This document shows, one piece after another, positions 1-8,638 of a DNA stretch of 64,000 nucleotides; the stretch's first letter is position 1, and each line of letters opens with the position of its first letter. The notes below the pieces were generated by a model. It saw only the letters and a program-made list of their open reading frames with translations, did no database searches and was not told the DNA's origin. Position numbers and translations under genes: made by a program. This DNA is from RGIG3009 sp964390295 (GTDB taxonomy: Bacteria; Bacillota; Clostridia; Oscillospirales; Acutalibacteraceae), in contig CAYMHR010000001.1 of assembly GCA_964390295.1 (NCBI GenBank), positions 62,001-126,000 on the forward strand, written 5' to 3'.

Positions 1-1023
1 GAACAAACCAACACGGTTCTTCATGCGCCAAATGCGCAGTACCGCGTCTTTTAGACGCTCCATCGGCAGATCGCCGCTCTGCACCGCTTCTTTAATATAC
101 TTGAAGTCGGAGGGCAGGGCGAACAAAATCATATCGCCGCCGGCTTTCAGATATTCCACGGCCAACAGCTCCGCTTTGACCATCGCGCAGGCACCGACCA
201 TGCTCATAGCATCCGATACGATACAGCCGTCGAAGCCGAGCTTACCCTTGAGCAGACCGGTCATCAGGTTTTTGCTCAAGGTAGCGGGCGGATAGCCCAA
301 CACGTCGTTGACCTTTTCGTCGAACGCCGGCAGAGCGATGTGTGCCACCATGATGGACATGACACCGGCATCGATCATCGCCTTATACACGCGACCGTAG
401 GTGTTCATCCACTCCTCCTGCGACAGCGAGTTGATGGAGGTAAGGAAGTGCTGGTTGCGTTCGTCCACGCCGTCGCCGGGGAAGTGCTTACAGCACGCCG
501 CCATCAGGTTGTCCTGCTGGAAGCCCTCGACCGCCGCGGTAATATCGCGGATGACCGTATCGGGATCGTCCGACACGGCACGAGTGTTCACCAGGCTGTT
601 GCGGAAATTGAAGTTAATATCGCACACCGGCGACAACGCCAGATGACGCATATTTTTGCGGCAAATCTGCGCGGTGGTGTGATGCGCCCGACGAATCAGA
701 TCGGGATCGTCCACGGCACCCCACGCCATGGGGCGCGGCAAAAACTCCTGGTTCGGCACGGCACAGCCGGGGCCGTGCTCTACGTCGGCAACGTACATAG
801 TCGGCACCTGGCAATACTTGGTCTGCCACTCACGAATCTGCGCGCAAAACTCATCGCTGCAGTTGCCGTAGTACACGCTGCCGGGGAGGGCCTCGCGAAT
901 AGTCTGCTCGATCCATTCCGGTTTATGCCGTCTTTCGTTAAATTCAAAGTTGAGCACCTGACCGACCAGCTCGTCCAACGTCAGTGCGTCAATGCGTTCC
1001 TGAAGCTGTTTTTCTGTCAACAC
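1..1023 (-). CDS. Glycoside hydrolase family 3 (NagZ-like), C-terminus outside window
   Basis: Family 3 glycosidase, probably a beta-N-acetylhexosaminidase or beta-glucosidase acting on small oligosaccharides. The visible 341 residues contain the conserved KHFPGDG-x-D-x-R-N-Q-H segment (residues 179-192) and VSDAM (269-273), whose Asp271 is the expected nucleophile. GTG at 1023 is chosen because GGAGGG lies six bases upstream; an ATG at about 1036 is followed at once by TGA. No signal peptide is visible, so it is probably cytoplasmic. The gene runs off the left edge. It has its own promoter at 1056-1084. Family call is firm; substrate is inferred from the neighbouring GH20. Confidence 0.9.
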   Translation of the reverse strand, partial: MLTEKQLQERIDALTLDELVGQVLNFEFNERRHKPEWIEQTIREALPGSVYYGNCSDEFCAQIREWQTKYCQVPTMYVADVEHGPGCAVPNQEFLPRPMAWGAVDDPDLIRRAHHTTAQICRKNMRHLALSPVCDINFNFRNSLVNTRAVSDDPDTVIRDITAAVEGFQQDNLMAACCKHFPGDGVDERNQHFLTSINSLSQEEWMNTYGRVYKAMIDAGVMSIMVAHIALPAFDEKVNDVLGYPPATLSKNLMTGLLKGKLGFDGCIVSDAMSMVGACAMVKAELLAVEYLKAGGDMILFALPSDFKYIKEAVQSGDLPMERLKDAVLRIWRMKNRVGLF

Positions 1024-1055
1024 AGCAATCCCTCCATGGTTGTTTTCTTATCTGC

Positions 1056-1084
1056 ATTATAGCAAATCATACGTTCTGAAACAA
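1056..1084 (-). promoter_or_regulatory. Sigma-A promoter of the GH3 gene
   Basis: On the minus strand TTGTTT (1079-1084) and TATAAT (1056-1061) are separated by exactly 17 bp, about 30 bp upstream of the GH3 ribosome binding site. No operator palindrome is obvious. Confidence 0.75.
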
Positions 1085-1141
1085 GACGTTTTGCGTAGTT
1101 TTTCTGGACACTTATTGCTCTTTTCGAGAGAAATCACCCGT

Positions 1142-1798
1142 TCACCAGGCGTGATCGTATTCAAAGCCGCAGTGCTTCAAAAACTCACGTGCGATCAGCG
1201 TGGCACCCATTTGATTGGGGTGTACGCGATCCCAAGCGATGCGCGACGAATGGCAATAGCGGAAGAAGCGATCCCACATGGCTTGGATATCCACCAATTC
1301 ACAGCCGTGCTTTTCCGCCAACTTGCGGCAGATGGCACCGTATTCGTCCATGCGTGCGCGCATGGGGTCCTGACGGTTCGGCTCCATGTAATACGGTGTC
1401 AGCAAAAACACGCCCTTGACGTGATTTTTCACCGCCAAAATCATCTGCTCCACGTTGCGCTCGTACTCCTCTGGGAGCACGGCGCGCTCCGGTATGCCGG
1501 GCACGTCGAATTGGCGCCAAACGTCGTTAATACCGATGCAAATGGATACCCATTGCGCCGGACGCGATACCACGTCGTTCTCGAACCGTGCCAGCAGGTC
1601 GCGGCTGGTGTTGCCGCTGACACCGGCGTTGGTGATGCGGAGCGTCCGCTCCGGGTAGCACGCCTGCAACAAGTTTTCAATGACACGCACGTAGCTGCGC
1701 CCCACATTGTCAAACAAGCCTTCGCCGTCGCCCTCTTTACCCATATCCGTGACTGAATCACCGGAAAAAATAATACGGTCTCCGTTTTCAAACAGCAT
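1142..1798 (-). CDS. SGNH/GDSL hydrolase (carbohydrate esterase-like)
   Basis: A 218-residue lone SGNH-fold hydrolase, likely removing acetyl or other acyl groups from a glycan. The four SGNH blocks are visible: FSGDSVTD near the N-terminus (nucleophile Ser), NAGVSGNTSRDL (Gly), GINDVW (Asn) and the C-terminal D-R-V-H-P-N dyad (Asp, His). There is no signal peptide. ATG at 1798 is preferred over the upstream in-frame GTG because AAGGAG sits eight bases before it. It begins two bases after the stop of the GH20-like gene, so the two are almost certainly cotranscribed and translationally coupled. The acyl substrate is not deducible. Confidence 0.85.
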   Translation of the reverse strand: MLFENGDRIIFSGDSVTDMGKEGDGEGLFDNVGRSYVRVIENLLQACYPERTLRITNAGVSGNTSRDLLARFENDVVSRPAQWVSICIGINDVWRQFDVPGIPERAVLPEEYERNVEQMILAVKNHVKGVFLLTPYYMEPNRQDPMRARMDEYGAICRKLAEKHGCELVDIQAMWDRFFRYCHSSRIAWDRVHPNQMGATLIAREFLKHCGFEYDHAW

Positions 1799-1800
1799 CG

Positions 1801-3660
1801 TTACCACTCCTTGAGCATCAGCGTCACGCTGTTGTCTTTTTTTGCAGAGTTTTCATTGACAAAGAATTGAAGCATATCCTGCTCGTTAAAGGTCGAAGCA
1901 CGACTGTCGTCAGTCAGCAAAAATTCCGGATGCTCTACCTGCCCGTGCACCTCGGTAACGCCCACAGGAATAAATTCACGTTTGCCGGGAAGTGTGGCGG
2001 AAACGTAGCGGAAGCCGGAGGCGCCGTAGCCCTGCACCGACAGCGTGACCGATTGCGGCACCTTATCCGCCGGGATTTCAAAGCTGCGGTCGTATTTTTG
2101 TACCCGTTCAAACATAGCCTTGTACGTACCGCGCGCCGCCTCGAACGAGGTGCCGTCGGCGTAGTGCAGGGCGACGACCGTTTTGCAGGAGGAGCAGAAC
2201 TCCGACAGGTCGAAACGTACCACCAGTCGGCCAATATCGGCGGCCGTTGCCTTAGCGGCGGTGTCGATCAGCCAGCTTGCCGCGCTTGTCATGTCGGCCA
2301 GCGCCTTTTCCAGTTGAGGCGCCGGAATACCGGGTCGGCAACGGTTCCACAGCGCCATACACTCGGTATGCAGTGCCGTTATCTCGTCGCGACATTTGGC
2401 GGCTTCGGCACGAATATGTGCCAGCTCCACACCGCCGTCACCGGCGCGGTACTCGTGCAAATCATAGCCGGTGCGCCACAGGTGGAAGCGCGTTTTAATA
2501 AAGCGAATTTTCACACGGTACGCGTCCAACACGTCAGTGTCGCCGGTAGCACGATCCAAATCCTGCTCCACCAGCGGCAGGGAATGCATCACGTGGTAGG
2601 CGTCCTCCCACGGCACGTTGTAGGAAGCGTTTTCACCGGGCAGAGCCGGGCAAACGAACGGAATCGCCGTAATGGCAGTCGCCAACGCACGTGCGCCCTC
2701 CGGCGTGTTGGTGTACTGCGACGTCGCCTTCATCATGGTCTCATACCCGGCCGGTTCATTGTCGCTCCACAGCAGGCCGGCATAGCGGATGGCTGGATAC
2801 AGCAACGGAATCTGCTGATAATCGCTCATTTCCCAGTTGGTCATCAGCATGCCCATGGGGTGACATTTGGCGGCATAGGCGGTAAGAGTATCCACCGAGC
2901 CGCAACGCCACGGGCTTGCCAAATAGCGGAAGCCCAACCGCTCGTATTCGGTGAAGTAGTCGTAGCTACGGCCAGTGTTAAACCGTGCCACCGGATAGCG
3001 GTTAGTATATTGATAAAACCACGCGCAAAGAATGATGTCCCGCGGAAGCATCTCCAACAGCCGCGGCTGCTGTTCCAGCATATCGTCCCAGATCATGACT
3101 TCTTTGCCGAGGCCCTTGAGCACGTCGTAAAAATATTTGAGCGCGTTATAGAACAGGTCGGCTACCGGCGTGCCCTTGCACAATTCGCAATACCCCAGGT
3201 CGTGAATTTCGTCGAAGCCGAGGTGGAAGTACTTGGAGGGGAACAGCTCGGCCACTTCGGTTAGATACCGCTTGAAAAACGCTTTGGTTTCCGGCAAATT
3301 GGGACAAGTAGCCAGGAGACGATCACTAAACATTCCCATAACGCCGCTGCGCAACTCGGCCAAAGACTCCATTTCCGGATGGCGTAAGAACCGCTCGGCG
3401 TGACCGACCGGCGACACCACGGGAATCAGCTCCAGCCCCAGCTTTTCACCATACGCTACCATAGTGCGGATTTGCTCCGGCGAATAGCTTTCCTCATCGG
3501 GCGAATAGGGGTAGGTAGCGGTCTTGATGCGATCCTCCAGATACATCAGCACCGTGTTCATTCCCGCCGCCGCGACGGTATCCATGAAACGGCAGACCGT
3601 ATCCACCGTTTCGATCTGGCGCGCCAGGTCAATTTGTACTGCGCGCATTTCGAATTTCAT
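1801..3660 (-). CDS. GH20-like beta-N-acetylhexosaminidase
   Basis: A 619-residue protein whose first 350 residues form a TIM-barrel glycosidase domain. HLGFDEIHDLGYC (146-158) carries the Asp150-Glu151 pair typical of GH20 substrate-assisted catalysis. The C-terminal part is helical and then beta-rich with no recognised domain. There is no signal peptide, unlike most surface hexosaminidases. The start ATG at 3660 has AGGAG just upstream. It lies downstream of the GH16 operon behind a terminator-like hairpin and is followed by the SGNH gene. It probably trims terminal HexNAc residues from oligosaccharides; exact linkage is unknown. Confidence 0.8.
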   Translation of the reverse strand: MKFEMRAVQIDLARQIETVDTVCRFMDTVAAAGMNTVLMYLEDRIKTATYPYSPDEESYSPEQIRTMVAYGEKLGLELIPVVSPVGHAERFLRHPEMESLAELRSGVMGMFSDRLLATCPNLPETKAFFKRYLTEVAELFPSKYFHLGFDEIHDLGYCELCKGTPVADLFYNALKYFYDVLKGLGKEVMIWDDMLEQQPRLLEMLPRDIILCAWFYQYTNRYPVARFNTGRSYDYFTEYERLGFRYLASPWRCGSVDTLTAYAAKCHPMGMLMTNWEMSDYQQIPLLYPAIRYAGLLWSDNEPAGYETMMKATSQYTNTPEGARALATAITAIPFVCPALPGENASYNVPWEDAYHVMHSLPLVEQDLDRATGDTDVLDAYRVKIRFIKTRFHLWRTGYDLHEYRAGDGGVELAHIRAEAAKCRDEITALHTECMALWNRCRPGIPAPQLEKALADMTSAASWLIDTAAKATAADIGRLVVRFDLSEFCSSCKTVVALHYADGTSFEAARGTYKAMFERVQKYDRSFEIPADKVPQSVTLSVQGYGASGFRYVSATLPGKREFIPVGVTEVHGQVEHPEFLLTDDSRASTFNEQDMLQFFVNENSAKKDNSVTLMLKEW

Positions 3661-3705
3661 ACCATTATCTCTCCTTGTGTTTTGGTTGTACCGCCGTGCG
3701 GCGAT

Positions 3706-3742
3706 AGGAAAACGCGGTGAATATGCGCTGCATGTTCACCGC
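3706..3742 (-). terminator. Terminator-like hairpin after the GH16 operon
   Basis: Inverted repeat GCGGTGAA (3714-3721) / TTCACCGC (3735-3742), followed on the minus strand by GTTTTCCT. It lies between the last GH16 gene and the GH20-like gene. The T-run is short, so read-through into the GH20-like gene is possible. Confidence 0.5.
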
Positions 3743-3755
3743 ATACGTATCCGAT

Positions 3756-4577
3756 TTAGCGTTGCCAAACGCGAATCCAGTCAATCTCCAGCGGATTGTT
3801 TTTGGCGCCGTTGATAATCAGTACCAGCTGTTGCGTATCCATGGGAGTATAGATGCCCGGCGTTTCGGGATCACCCATTTGTACCTTCGGAGTCGGTTCA
3901 GGACAATTATCACGGTAGGTCACGCGCACCGACTGCTCCCCGTCGATCCAACTGTCGATGGAGCCGTCATCCCACAGGAAGGTTAGCGTATGCCACTGCC
4001 CGTCGCCCAGCTTGCCGGCACCCTGCCGCTCGGTATTGTTGGAAAGAAAATGAATCTTCGTCTGGGGATCGACGTGCTTTTCGTGGTGTAGGGTAGTCGT
4101 CCAGTAGCCGTCCGGGAAGCGACCGTCGTAGATGCCCCAGTACTCCATCCAGTCCATTTCCACCTATTCCAGAGCCGTATCGCGGATTTTGTCCGGCGGG
4201 AACGACCAGATCGCCGGGCCACCGCAATCCGGTTCGTCGTAATTCATGAGGGCGGCATCGTAATGGGGAACGCGGATGCGGAACTCCAGTACACCTTTGT
4301 TGAACGAAAAACCGACGTCGGCACGCGGATTGTAGGTGGCGAGCCCGTAGTTGTACAGGCTGTCGTGTTCCTCCAGATACAGGATGCTGTTTTCTACACG
4401 GAAATCGTCCGGAGTCAAAGGCTTTGCGCGAAACGCACGGGCAAGGTACCACTGATAACCGGGCTTGCCCTCGCCGGGCACGTCGATGGTGTCGTAGGAG
4501 TCAAAATCATCCGAAAACACCAGACGGGTCATGCCGTTCTGCCGCGCAACATCAGGCGGTGTGATCGCTTTTGCCAT
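3756..4577 (-). pseudogene. GH16-type protein interrupted by an in-frame TAG
   Basis: Reads continuously as a 273-codon GH16-like protein except for a TAG at codon 138 (4164-4166). That codon lies immediately before the catalytic V-E-M-D-W-M-E motif (ExDxxE). Before the stop it shows the conserved N-terminal LVFSDDFDS and PGEGKPGYQWY segments; after it the rest of the lectin-like fold to the C-terminal DWIRVWQR, which matches the neighbours. There is no frameshift or other damage. The aligned residue in sister proteins is Cys, Leu, Ile or Gly. Upstream is a good GGAGGGG ribosome site. It may be a fresh pseudogene, a read-through gene or a base-call error. It is last in the five-gene GH16 operon and closer to the GH16 domain of the LPXTG protein than to its operon mates. 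Confidence 0.75.
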
Positions 4578-4613
4578 GCCGAACCCCTCCTGCTTTTCTG
4601 CAATTTCTACAGT

Positions 4614-5495
4614 TTATTTCTGCCACACGCGAACCCAGTCCACTTCCATGGGCCAGTTGTAGTTACAGCCGAGAATGATAACCTCTTCCTCCTCGTCCAT
4701 AACGGAATGAGCGCCGACCCAGGTGCGTTCCTTTGCCCACGGGTTGGTGTCCTCAAATCGCGGCAAGGGAGTGGGGTCGTCGCGGTAAAAATATTCCGGC
4801 AACGCATCCGGCGAAAACCGCGCCGAGTGCATCAGCTTGCCGTCCAAATACCACGCCACGTAGCCGGGCTCCCACAGAGCGGCATAGGTGTGCCACTGAT
4901 TGTCCAGCCAGCGCGTTTCGTTGTAGCCCAGCGCGTTGGCAAAGTTGGTACCCGTTTTTTGCAAAATACGTCCATCCTCACGGAAGGTGCCGGGACGGTG
5001 GTGATGGTGCAAGGTACCGGTGTAGTACATATCCTCGACGCCCTGCTCATTGGTTTTCATGTTAATTTCCAGGATGTCCAGCTCGCCGCAATCCTTCCAT
5101 GCCAACGGCGAATTGCTGACAAAATCGCGCTTGCCGATACCCCAGAAAGCCGGAACGCCGTCGTATTCGCCCACCGGGCGATCGGCGCGGATCCGCGCCT
5201 CGGCGTAGCCGTAGTGCATCACAAAGCCGGTGTCACCTTTTTTGCTGTAGGTGCCGATACCGATCGCGGAGGAACAGTGGATCGGCTTCATGTACAACAC
5301 GGAGTCGCGCATGGGGCACTCCTCCGGCGTATAGGTATTACCGCCGTAAGGCCGGTCGGCGTAGAAGCTGTAGCCCGGCTTACCCTCGCCGCTAAAATCG
5401 ATGGCCGTCTCGGTTTCAAAATCCTCGGCAAAAAACAGACGGTTCATCCCGGCGGCTTCGGCCGCCGCCGGGATCGGTACGTTTTTGAAGCTCAT
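4614..5495 (-). CDS. GH16-type glycoside hydrolase paralogue B
   Basis: 293-residue concanavalin-A-like beta-jelly-roll enzyme with the GH16 signature E138-L-D140-I-L-E143 (nucleophile, assisting Asp, acid/base). GH16 enzymes cut internal beta-linkages in beta-glucans, galactans or host O-glycans; substrate cannot be assigned. It begins directly with MSFKNVPIPA and has no signal peptide or anchor, which is unusual for this family. The C-terminus MEVDWVRVWQK is shared by the paralogues. It lies 30 bp downstream of paralogue C and 36 bp upstream of the interrupted copy, in one operon. The N-terminal coding region is nearly identical in DNA to that of paralogue C. Confidence 0.85.
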   Translation of the reverse strand: MSFKNVPIPAAAEAAGMNRLFFAEDFETETAIDFSGEGKPGYSFYADRPYGGNTYTPEECPMRDSVLYMKPIHCSSAIGIGTYSKKGDTGFVMHYGYAEARIRADRPVGEYDGVPAFWGIGKRDFVSNSPLAWKDCGELDILEINMKTNEQGVEDMYYTGTLHHHHRPGTFREDGRILQKTGTNFANALGYNETRWLDNQWHTYAALWEPGYVAWYLDGKLMHSARFSPDALPEYFYRDDPTPLPRFEDTNPWAKERTWVGAHSVMDEEEEVIILGCNYNWPMEVDWVRVWQK

Positions 5496-5525
5496 TGTCG
5501 TTTCTCCTTTTTATCCGTTCAACGG

Positions 5526-6419
5526 TTATTTCTGCCACACGCGAACCCAGTCCACTTCCATGGGCCAGTTGTAGTTACAGCCGAGCACCAGAATTTCCTC
5601 CTCGTGCTCCATCACGTGGTGGCCGCCAACCCAAGTACGATCTGCCAATTCGGGACGGGTCGTCTCGATGCGCGGCAACGGCGTGGGATCGTCACGGTAG
5701 AAGTATTCCGGCAGAGCATCCGCCGAATACCGAGCAGAGTGCATCAGCTTGCCATCCAAATACCACGCTACGTAGCCGTCATCCCACAGCGCGGCATAGG
5801 TGTGCCATTGGTCGTCCAAGTAGACGAACTGATCGTCGTAGCCGGTGCTGTTGACCATGTTGGAGCAGAACTGACGGGCGTTACGGATTTCGCGACCCTG
5901 TTCATCGTAGATGCGCTTGTGCTCATGCAAGGTACCGCTGTAGATCATATCCTTACGCAGCTCGTGGCTTCTGCCCTTTTCCGCGCCGGGATCGACAATT
6001 TCCAAAATATCCAGCTCGCCCAGATTGTCCCAAGGCTCACCCATCATATCCGCCTTGCCCATGCCCCAAAAGGCCGGGACACCGTTGTATTCGCCGGTAG
6101 GCAGGTCGGCGCGGATGCGTGCCTCGGCATAACCCTTGGTATAGGTAAAGCCGGTGCGGCCCTTCTTGCTATAGGTCACCAGACCGATAGCAGAACCGCA
6201 TTTCACAGGTTTCATATACAACACGGAGTCACGCATTTGGCACTCCTCCGGCGTCAGCGTCGGCATCGCGTAGGGACGGTCGGCGTAAAAGCTGTAGCCC
6301 GGCTTACCCTCGCCGCTAAAATCGATGGCGGTCTCGGTTTCAAAATCCTCGGCAAAGACCAGACGGTTCATGCCGGCGGCTTCGGCCGCCGCCGGGATCG
6401 GTACGTTTTTGAAGCTCAT
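5526..6419 (-). CDS. GH16-type glycoside hydrolase paralogue C
   Basis: 297-residue GH16-like protein with an intact catalytic motif E135-L-D137-I-L-E140. It differs from B mainly in the loop after the catalytic strand (DPGAEKGRSHELRKD), where substrate subsites usually lie, suggesting altered specificity rather than redundancy. There is no signal peptide. The 30-bp spacer after this gene is identical to the spacer before it, and so are the flanking coding ends, which marks recent tandem duplication. Start ATG at 6419 is preceded by AAAGGAG. Confidence 0.85.
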   Translation of the reverse strand: MSFKNVPIPAAAEAAGMNRLVFAEDFETETAIDFSGEGKPGYSFYADRPYAMPTLTPEECQMRDSVLYMKPVKCGSAIGLVTYSKKGRTGFTYTKGYAEARIRADLPTGEYNGVPAFWGMGKADMMGEPWDNLGELDILEIVDPGAEKGRSHELRKDMIYSGTLHEHKRIYDEQGREIRNARQFCSNMVNSTGYDDQFVYLDDQWHTYAALWDDGYVAWYLDGKLMHSARYSADALPEYFYRDDPTPLPRIETTRPELADRTWVGGHHVMEHEEEILVLGCNYNWPMEVDWVRVWQK

Positions 6420-6449
6420 TGTCGTTTCTCCTTTTTATCCGTTCAACGG

Positions 6450-7310
6450 TTATTTCTGCCACACGCGAACCCAGTCCACGTCGACGGGCCAATCACGGTG
6501 TCCGCTGACAAACAGCGCCATGTGATCCGTTGCCATCACGGTGTGAGCACCCGGCCACGCAGGACGGTTGCAGTTCGGATAAATTTCCTCGGCAGGCGGC
6601 AGAGGCGTGGGGGCGTCGCGGTAAAAATATTCCGGCATTTTGCCGTCGGCATAGCGTGCCGAGTGCATCAGCTTGTTATCTAGATACCACGCCACGTAGT
6701 TGTCGTCCCACAGAGCGGCGTAGGTGTGCCAATCGTCGTCCAGCACGTCGAACTGATCGCGATAGCCGGTAGCGTTCACCAAGTTGGTGCACAGACGCGT
6801 TTTGTCGCGACCCACACGGTCGTGATCGTGCAAAGTGCCGGTGTAGATCACGGCGTTGCCGATCTGCGGTGCCTGCACCGCCTCCAAAATATCCAGCTCG
6901 CCAATGTGGTTCCACGGTTTGCCGGCAACGTCGTCCACACCCAGCGCCCAAAACGCCGGGATTTGACCGTTCTCAACCTTGCCCAACCCGGTAACCGGGA
7001 AACGCATACGCGCTTCGGCGTAGCCCTTGTTGTACGTAAAACCGGTTTGCCCTTTGCGGCTGTAGCTCGGCAGGCCGACGGCCACCACCGCCTTTTCGGG
7101 GCAGATCGTCACCACGGAGTCGTGGATTACCAGCTCCTCCTTGGTCAGCGTAGAGCCGTTGTAGGGACGGTCGGCATACCAGTTATAGCCCGGCTTCCCT
7201 TCGCCGCTCATGTCGATGGTGTCGTAGGAATCAAAATCGTCGGCAAACGTCAGCCTGGTCATTCCGGCCGCTTCGGCTGCCGCCGGGATCGGTACGTTTT
7301 TGAAGCTCAT
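6450..7310 (-). CDS. GH16-type glycoside hydrolase paralogue D
   Basis: 286-residue GH16-like protein, catalytic motif E138-L-D140-I-L-E143. ATG at 7310 is chosen because GGAGGAG precedes it and the sequence then opens with MSFKNVPIPA like its sisters; an upstream in-frame ATG at 7343 has no such support. It is more divergent around residues 66-75 and 105-116 (RFPVTGLGKVENGQ), and its C-terminus reads PVDVDWVRVWQK. There is no export signal. It is the second gene of the operon, 36 bp after paralogue E. Confidence 0.85.
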   Translation of the reverse strand: MSFKNVPIPAAAEAAGMTRLTFADDFDSYDTIDMSGEGKPGYNWYADRPYNGSTLTKEELVIHDSVVTICPEKAVVAVGLPSYSRKGQTGFTYNKGYAEARMRFPVTGLGKVENGQIPAFWALGVDDVAGKPWNHIGELDILEAVQAPQIGNAVIYTGTLHDHDRVGRDKTRLCTNLVNATGYRDQFDVLDDDWHTYAALWDDNYVAWYLDNKLMHSARYADGKMPEYFYRDAPTPLPPAEEIYPNCNRPAWPGAHTVMATDHMALFVSGHRDWPVDVDWVRVWQK

Positions 7311-7346
7311 AAGTACTCCTCCTTTGATTGCTGTACGTGGCAACGG

Positions 7347-8222
7347 TCATTTCTGCCAAACGCGTACCCAGTCCACTTCCATGGGCCAGTTTTTGTTACA
7401 GCCGAGCACCAAAATCTCCTCGGCAGTTTCCATAACGTGATGCGCGCCCGGCCACGTGGTGTGTGCCAGCTGCGGATGAGTGGTCTCCTCAATTCGCGGC
7501 AGAGGCGTGGTTTCGTCACGGTGATAATACTGCGGCTTGTCGGTGGCGTTGTAGCGCGCGGAGTGCATCATTTTGCCATCCAGGAACCACGCCACGTAGC
7601 CCGGCTCCCACAGAGCGGCGTAGGTGTGCCACTGATCGTCGATAAACGTCCACTTGTCCTGATACCCACAGTTGTTCACCCAGTTGGAGGCGTACACCGT
7701 CTTAAAGCGACCCTTTTCGTCGCGCTCGCCGGTACGATAGTGCTCATGCAGGGTGCCGGTGTAAATCTGCTGGTCGTTGGGGCGGCCCTTCGGCACGTTC
7801 AATTCCACAATATCCAGCTCACCGCAACGCTCCCAAGGCTCGCCCATCATATCTTTTTTTTCCATGCCCCAAAACGCCGGAACGCCGTTGTATTCGCCGG
7901 TAGGCAGGTCGGCACGGATACGCGCCTCGGCATAGCCGTAGTGCATGGTGAAGCCGGTGCGGCCCTTCTTGCTATACGTCACTAAACCGATGGCAGAACC
8001 GCATTTTTCCGGTTTGAAATACATGACGGAATCGCGCATTTGGCACTCCTCCGGCGTCAGCGTCGACATGGAGTAGGGGCGGTCGGCATAAAAGCTGTAG
8101 CCCGGCTTGCCCTCGCCGCTGAAATCGATCGCGGTTTCGGTTTCAAAGTCCTCGGCAAAAACCAGCTTTGTCATACCGGCCTTTTCGGCGGCTGCAGGAA
8201 TCGGCGTGTTTTTGAAGCTCAT
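7347..8222 (-). CDS. GH16-type glycoside hydrolase paralogue E (first gene of operon)
   Basis: 291-residue GH16-like protein with E135-L-D137-I-V-E140. ATG at 8222 follows AAAAGGAG and starts the shared MSFKNTPIPA sequence; the reading frame upstream runs into the palindromic terminator, so the longer start is rejected. There is no signal peptide. Closest to paralogue C in the first 130 residues. Expression should depend on the promoter at 8419-8447 and on whether transcription passes the leader terminator at 8258-8294. Confidence 0.85.
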   Translation of the reverse strand: MSFKNTPIPAAAEKAGMTKLVFAEDFETETAIDFSGEGKPGYSFYADRPYSMSTLTPEECQMRDSVMYFKPEKCGSAIGLVTYSKKGRTGFTMHYGYAEARIRADLPTGEYNGVPAFWGMEKKDMMGEPWERCGELDIVELNVPKGRPNDQQIYTGTLHEHYRTGERDEKGRFKTVYASNWVNNCGYQDKWTFIDDQWHTYAALWEPGYVAWFLDGKMMHSARYNATDKPQYYHRDETTPLPRIEETTHPQLAHTTWPGAHHVMETAEEILVLGCNKNWPMEVDWVRVWQK

Positions 8223-8257
8223 ACAAATTCTCCTTTTCTGTTGGCGGTGAGGGTAAT

Positions 8258-8294
8258 AAAAAAACCGCGGTCGATGCGATCGCATCGACCGCGG
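8258..8294 (-). terminator. Perfect 30-nt palindrome plus T-tract in the GH16 operon leader
   Basis: Positions 8265-8294 form a perfect palindrome beginning CCGCGGTCGATGCGA, capable of a 13-15 bp stem, followed on the minus strand by seven T residues (8258-8264). It sits 36 bp upstream of the first GH16 gene and downstream of that gene's promoter, so it must be bypassed for expression. It is therefore a candidate attenuator, not a simple end-of-gene terminator. Confidence 0.8.
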
Positions 8295-8412
8295 AATCAG
8301 GTGTAACGGAACGTTACTGCTTCTGTTTTCTCAACTGTTACCCTTTCTTACCGCAGGCTACTTTGCCGACGAAAACGTGCCGGCAGACAAGGCGATCTCA
8401 CACCGCTTTGTT
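8295..8412 (-). promoter_or_regulatory. Structured 5' leader of GH16 operon, candidate riboswitch or antitermination RNA
   Basis: About 118 nt between the predicted transcription start and the terminator. A possible closing stem pairs GGTGTGA (8398-8404) with TTACACC (8300-8306), enclosing a hairpin TGCCG...CGGCA (8364-8385) with an inner ACG/CGT. An alternative hairpin GTAACG-TTC-CGTTAC (8303-8317) uses the same 3' bases, so the two folds exclude each other. I do not recognise a known riboswitch class, and no LicT-type antiterminator consensus is present. Confidence 0.5.
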
Positions 8413-8418
8413 GATTTT

Positions 8419-8447
8419 ATTATAAACAATCTATTTGGATTTTGCAA
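8419..8447 (-). promoter_or_regulatory. Sigma-A promoter of the GH16 operon
   Basis: Minus-strand TTGCAA (8442-8447), 17 bp, TATAAT (8419-8424): near-consensus. It lies in an AT-rich stretch and drives the leader and genes from 8222 down to 3756. Transcription should begin near 8412. Confidence 0.85.
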
Positions 8448-8584
8448 TAACTTTTTTGCATTTTTAGCACTTTTTTCTAAACGCTCTTTGACGAAACCAC
8501 AGGCAATCGGGCTTGCCCAACGTAATTTCACTGCTATTTTCCCTTTACCCTCCCCGTCAGGCGACGCGGGCGTGCCTTCATCAA

Positions 8585-8615
8585 CAAAAAAGCGGAGAAG
8601 CCGTAGCTTCTCCGC
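8585..8615 (-). terminator. Terminator after paralogue F
   Basis: Ten-bp stem GCGGAGAAGC (8592-8601), loop CGTA, GCTTCTCCGC (8606-8615), then a T-run on the minus strand. It separates the LPXTG-protein/paralogue-F unit from the main GH16 operon. Its inner stem and loop match those of the terminator after rplQ. Confidence 0.85.
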
Positions 8616-8638
8616 CATTTTTGGTTGTTATGGTTTGA

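Noticed and set aside
1867..3264. 465-codon plus-strand open frame
   Set aside because: Antisense to the intact GH20-like gene; composition is atypical, rich in His, Arg and Gln.
4263..6683. 806-codon plus-strand open frame with repeated blocks
   Set aside because: Antisense shadow of the GH16 paralogues; repeats reflect the paralogues on the minus strand.
8295..8412. LicT/SacY-type antiterminator (RAT) controlling GH16 genes
   Set aside because: The RAT consensus is absent from the minus-strand leader; only loose resemblance on the opposite strand.
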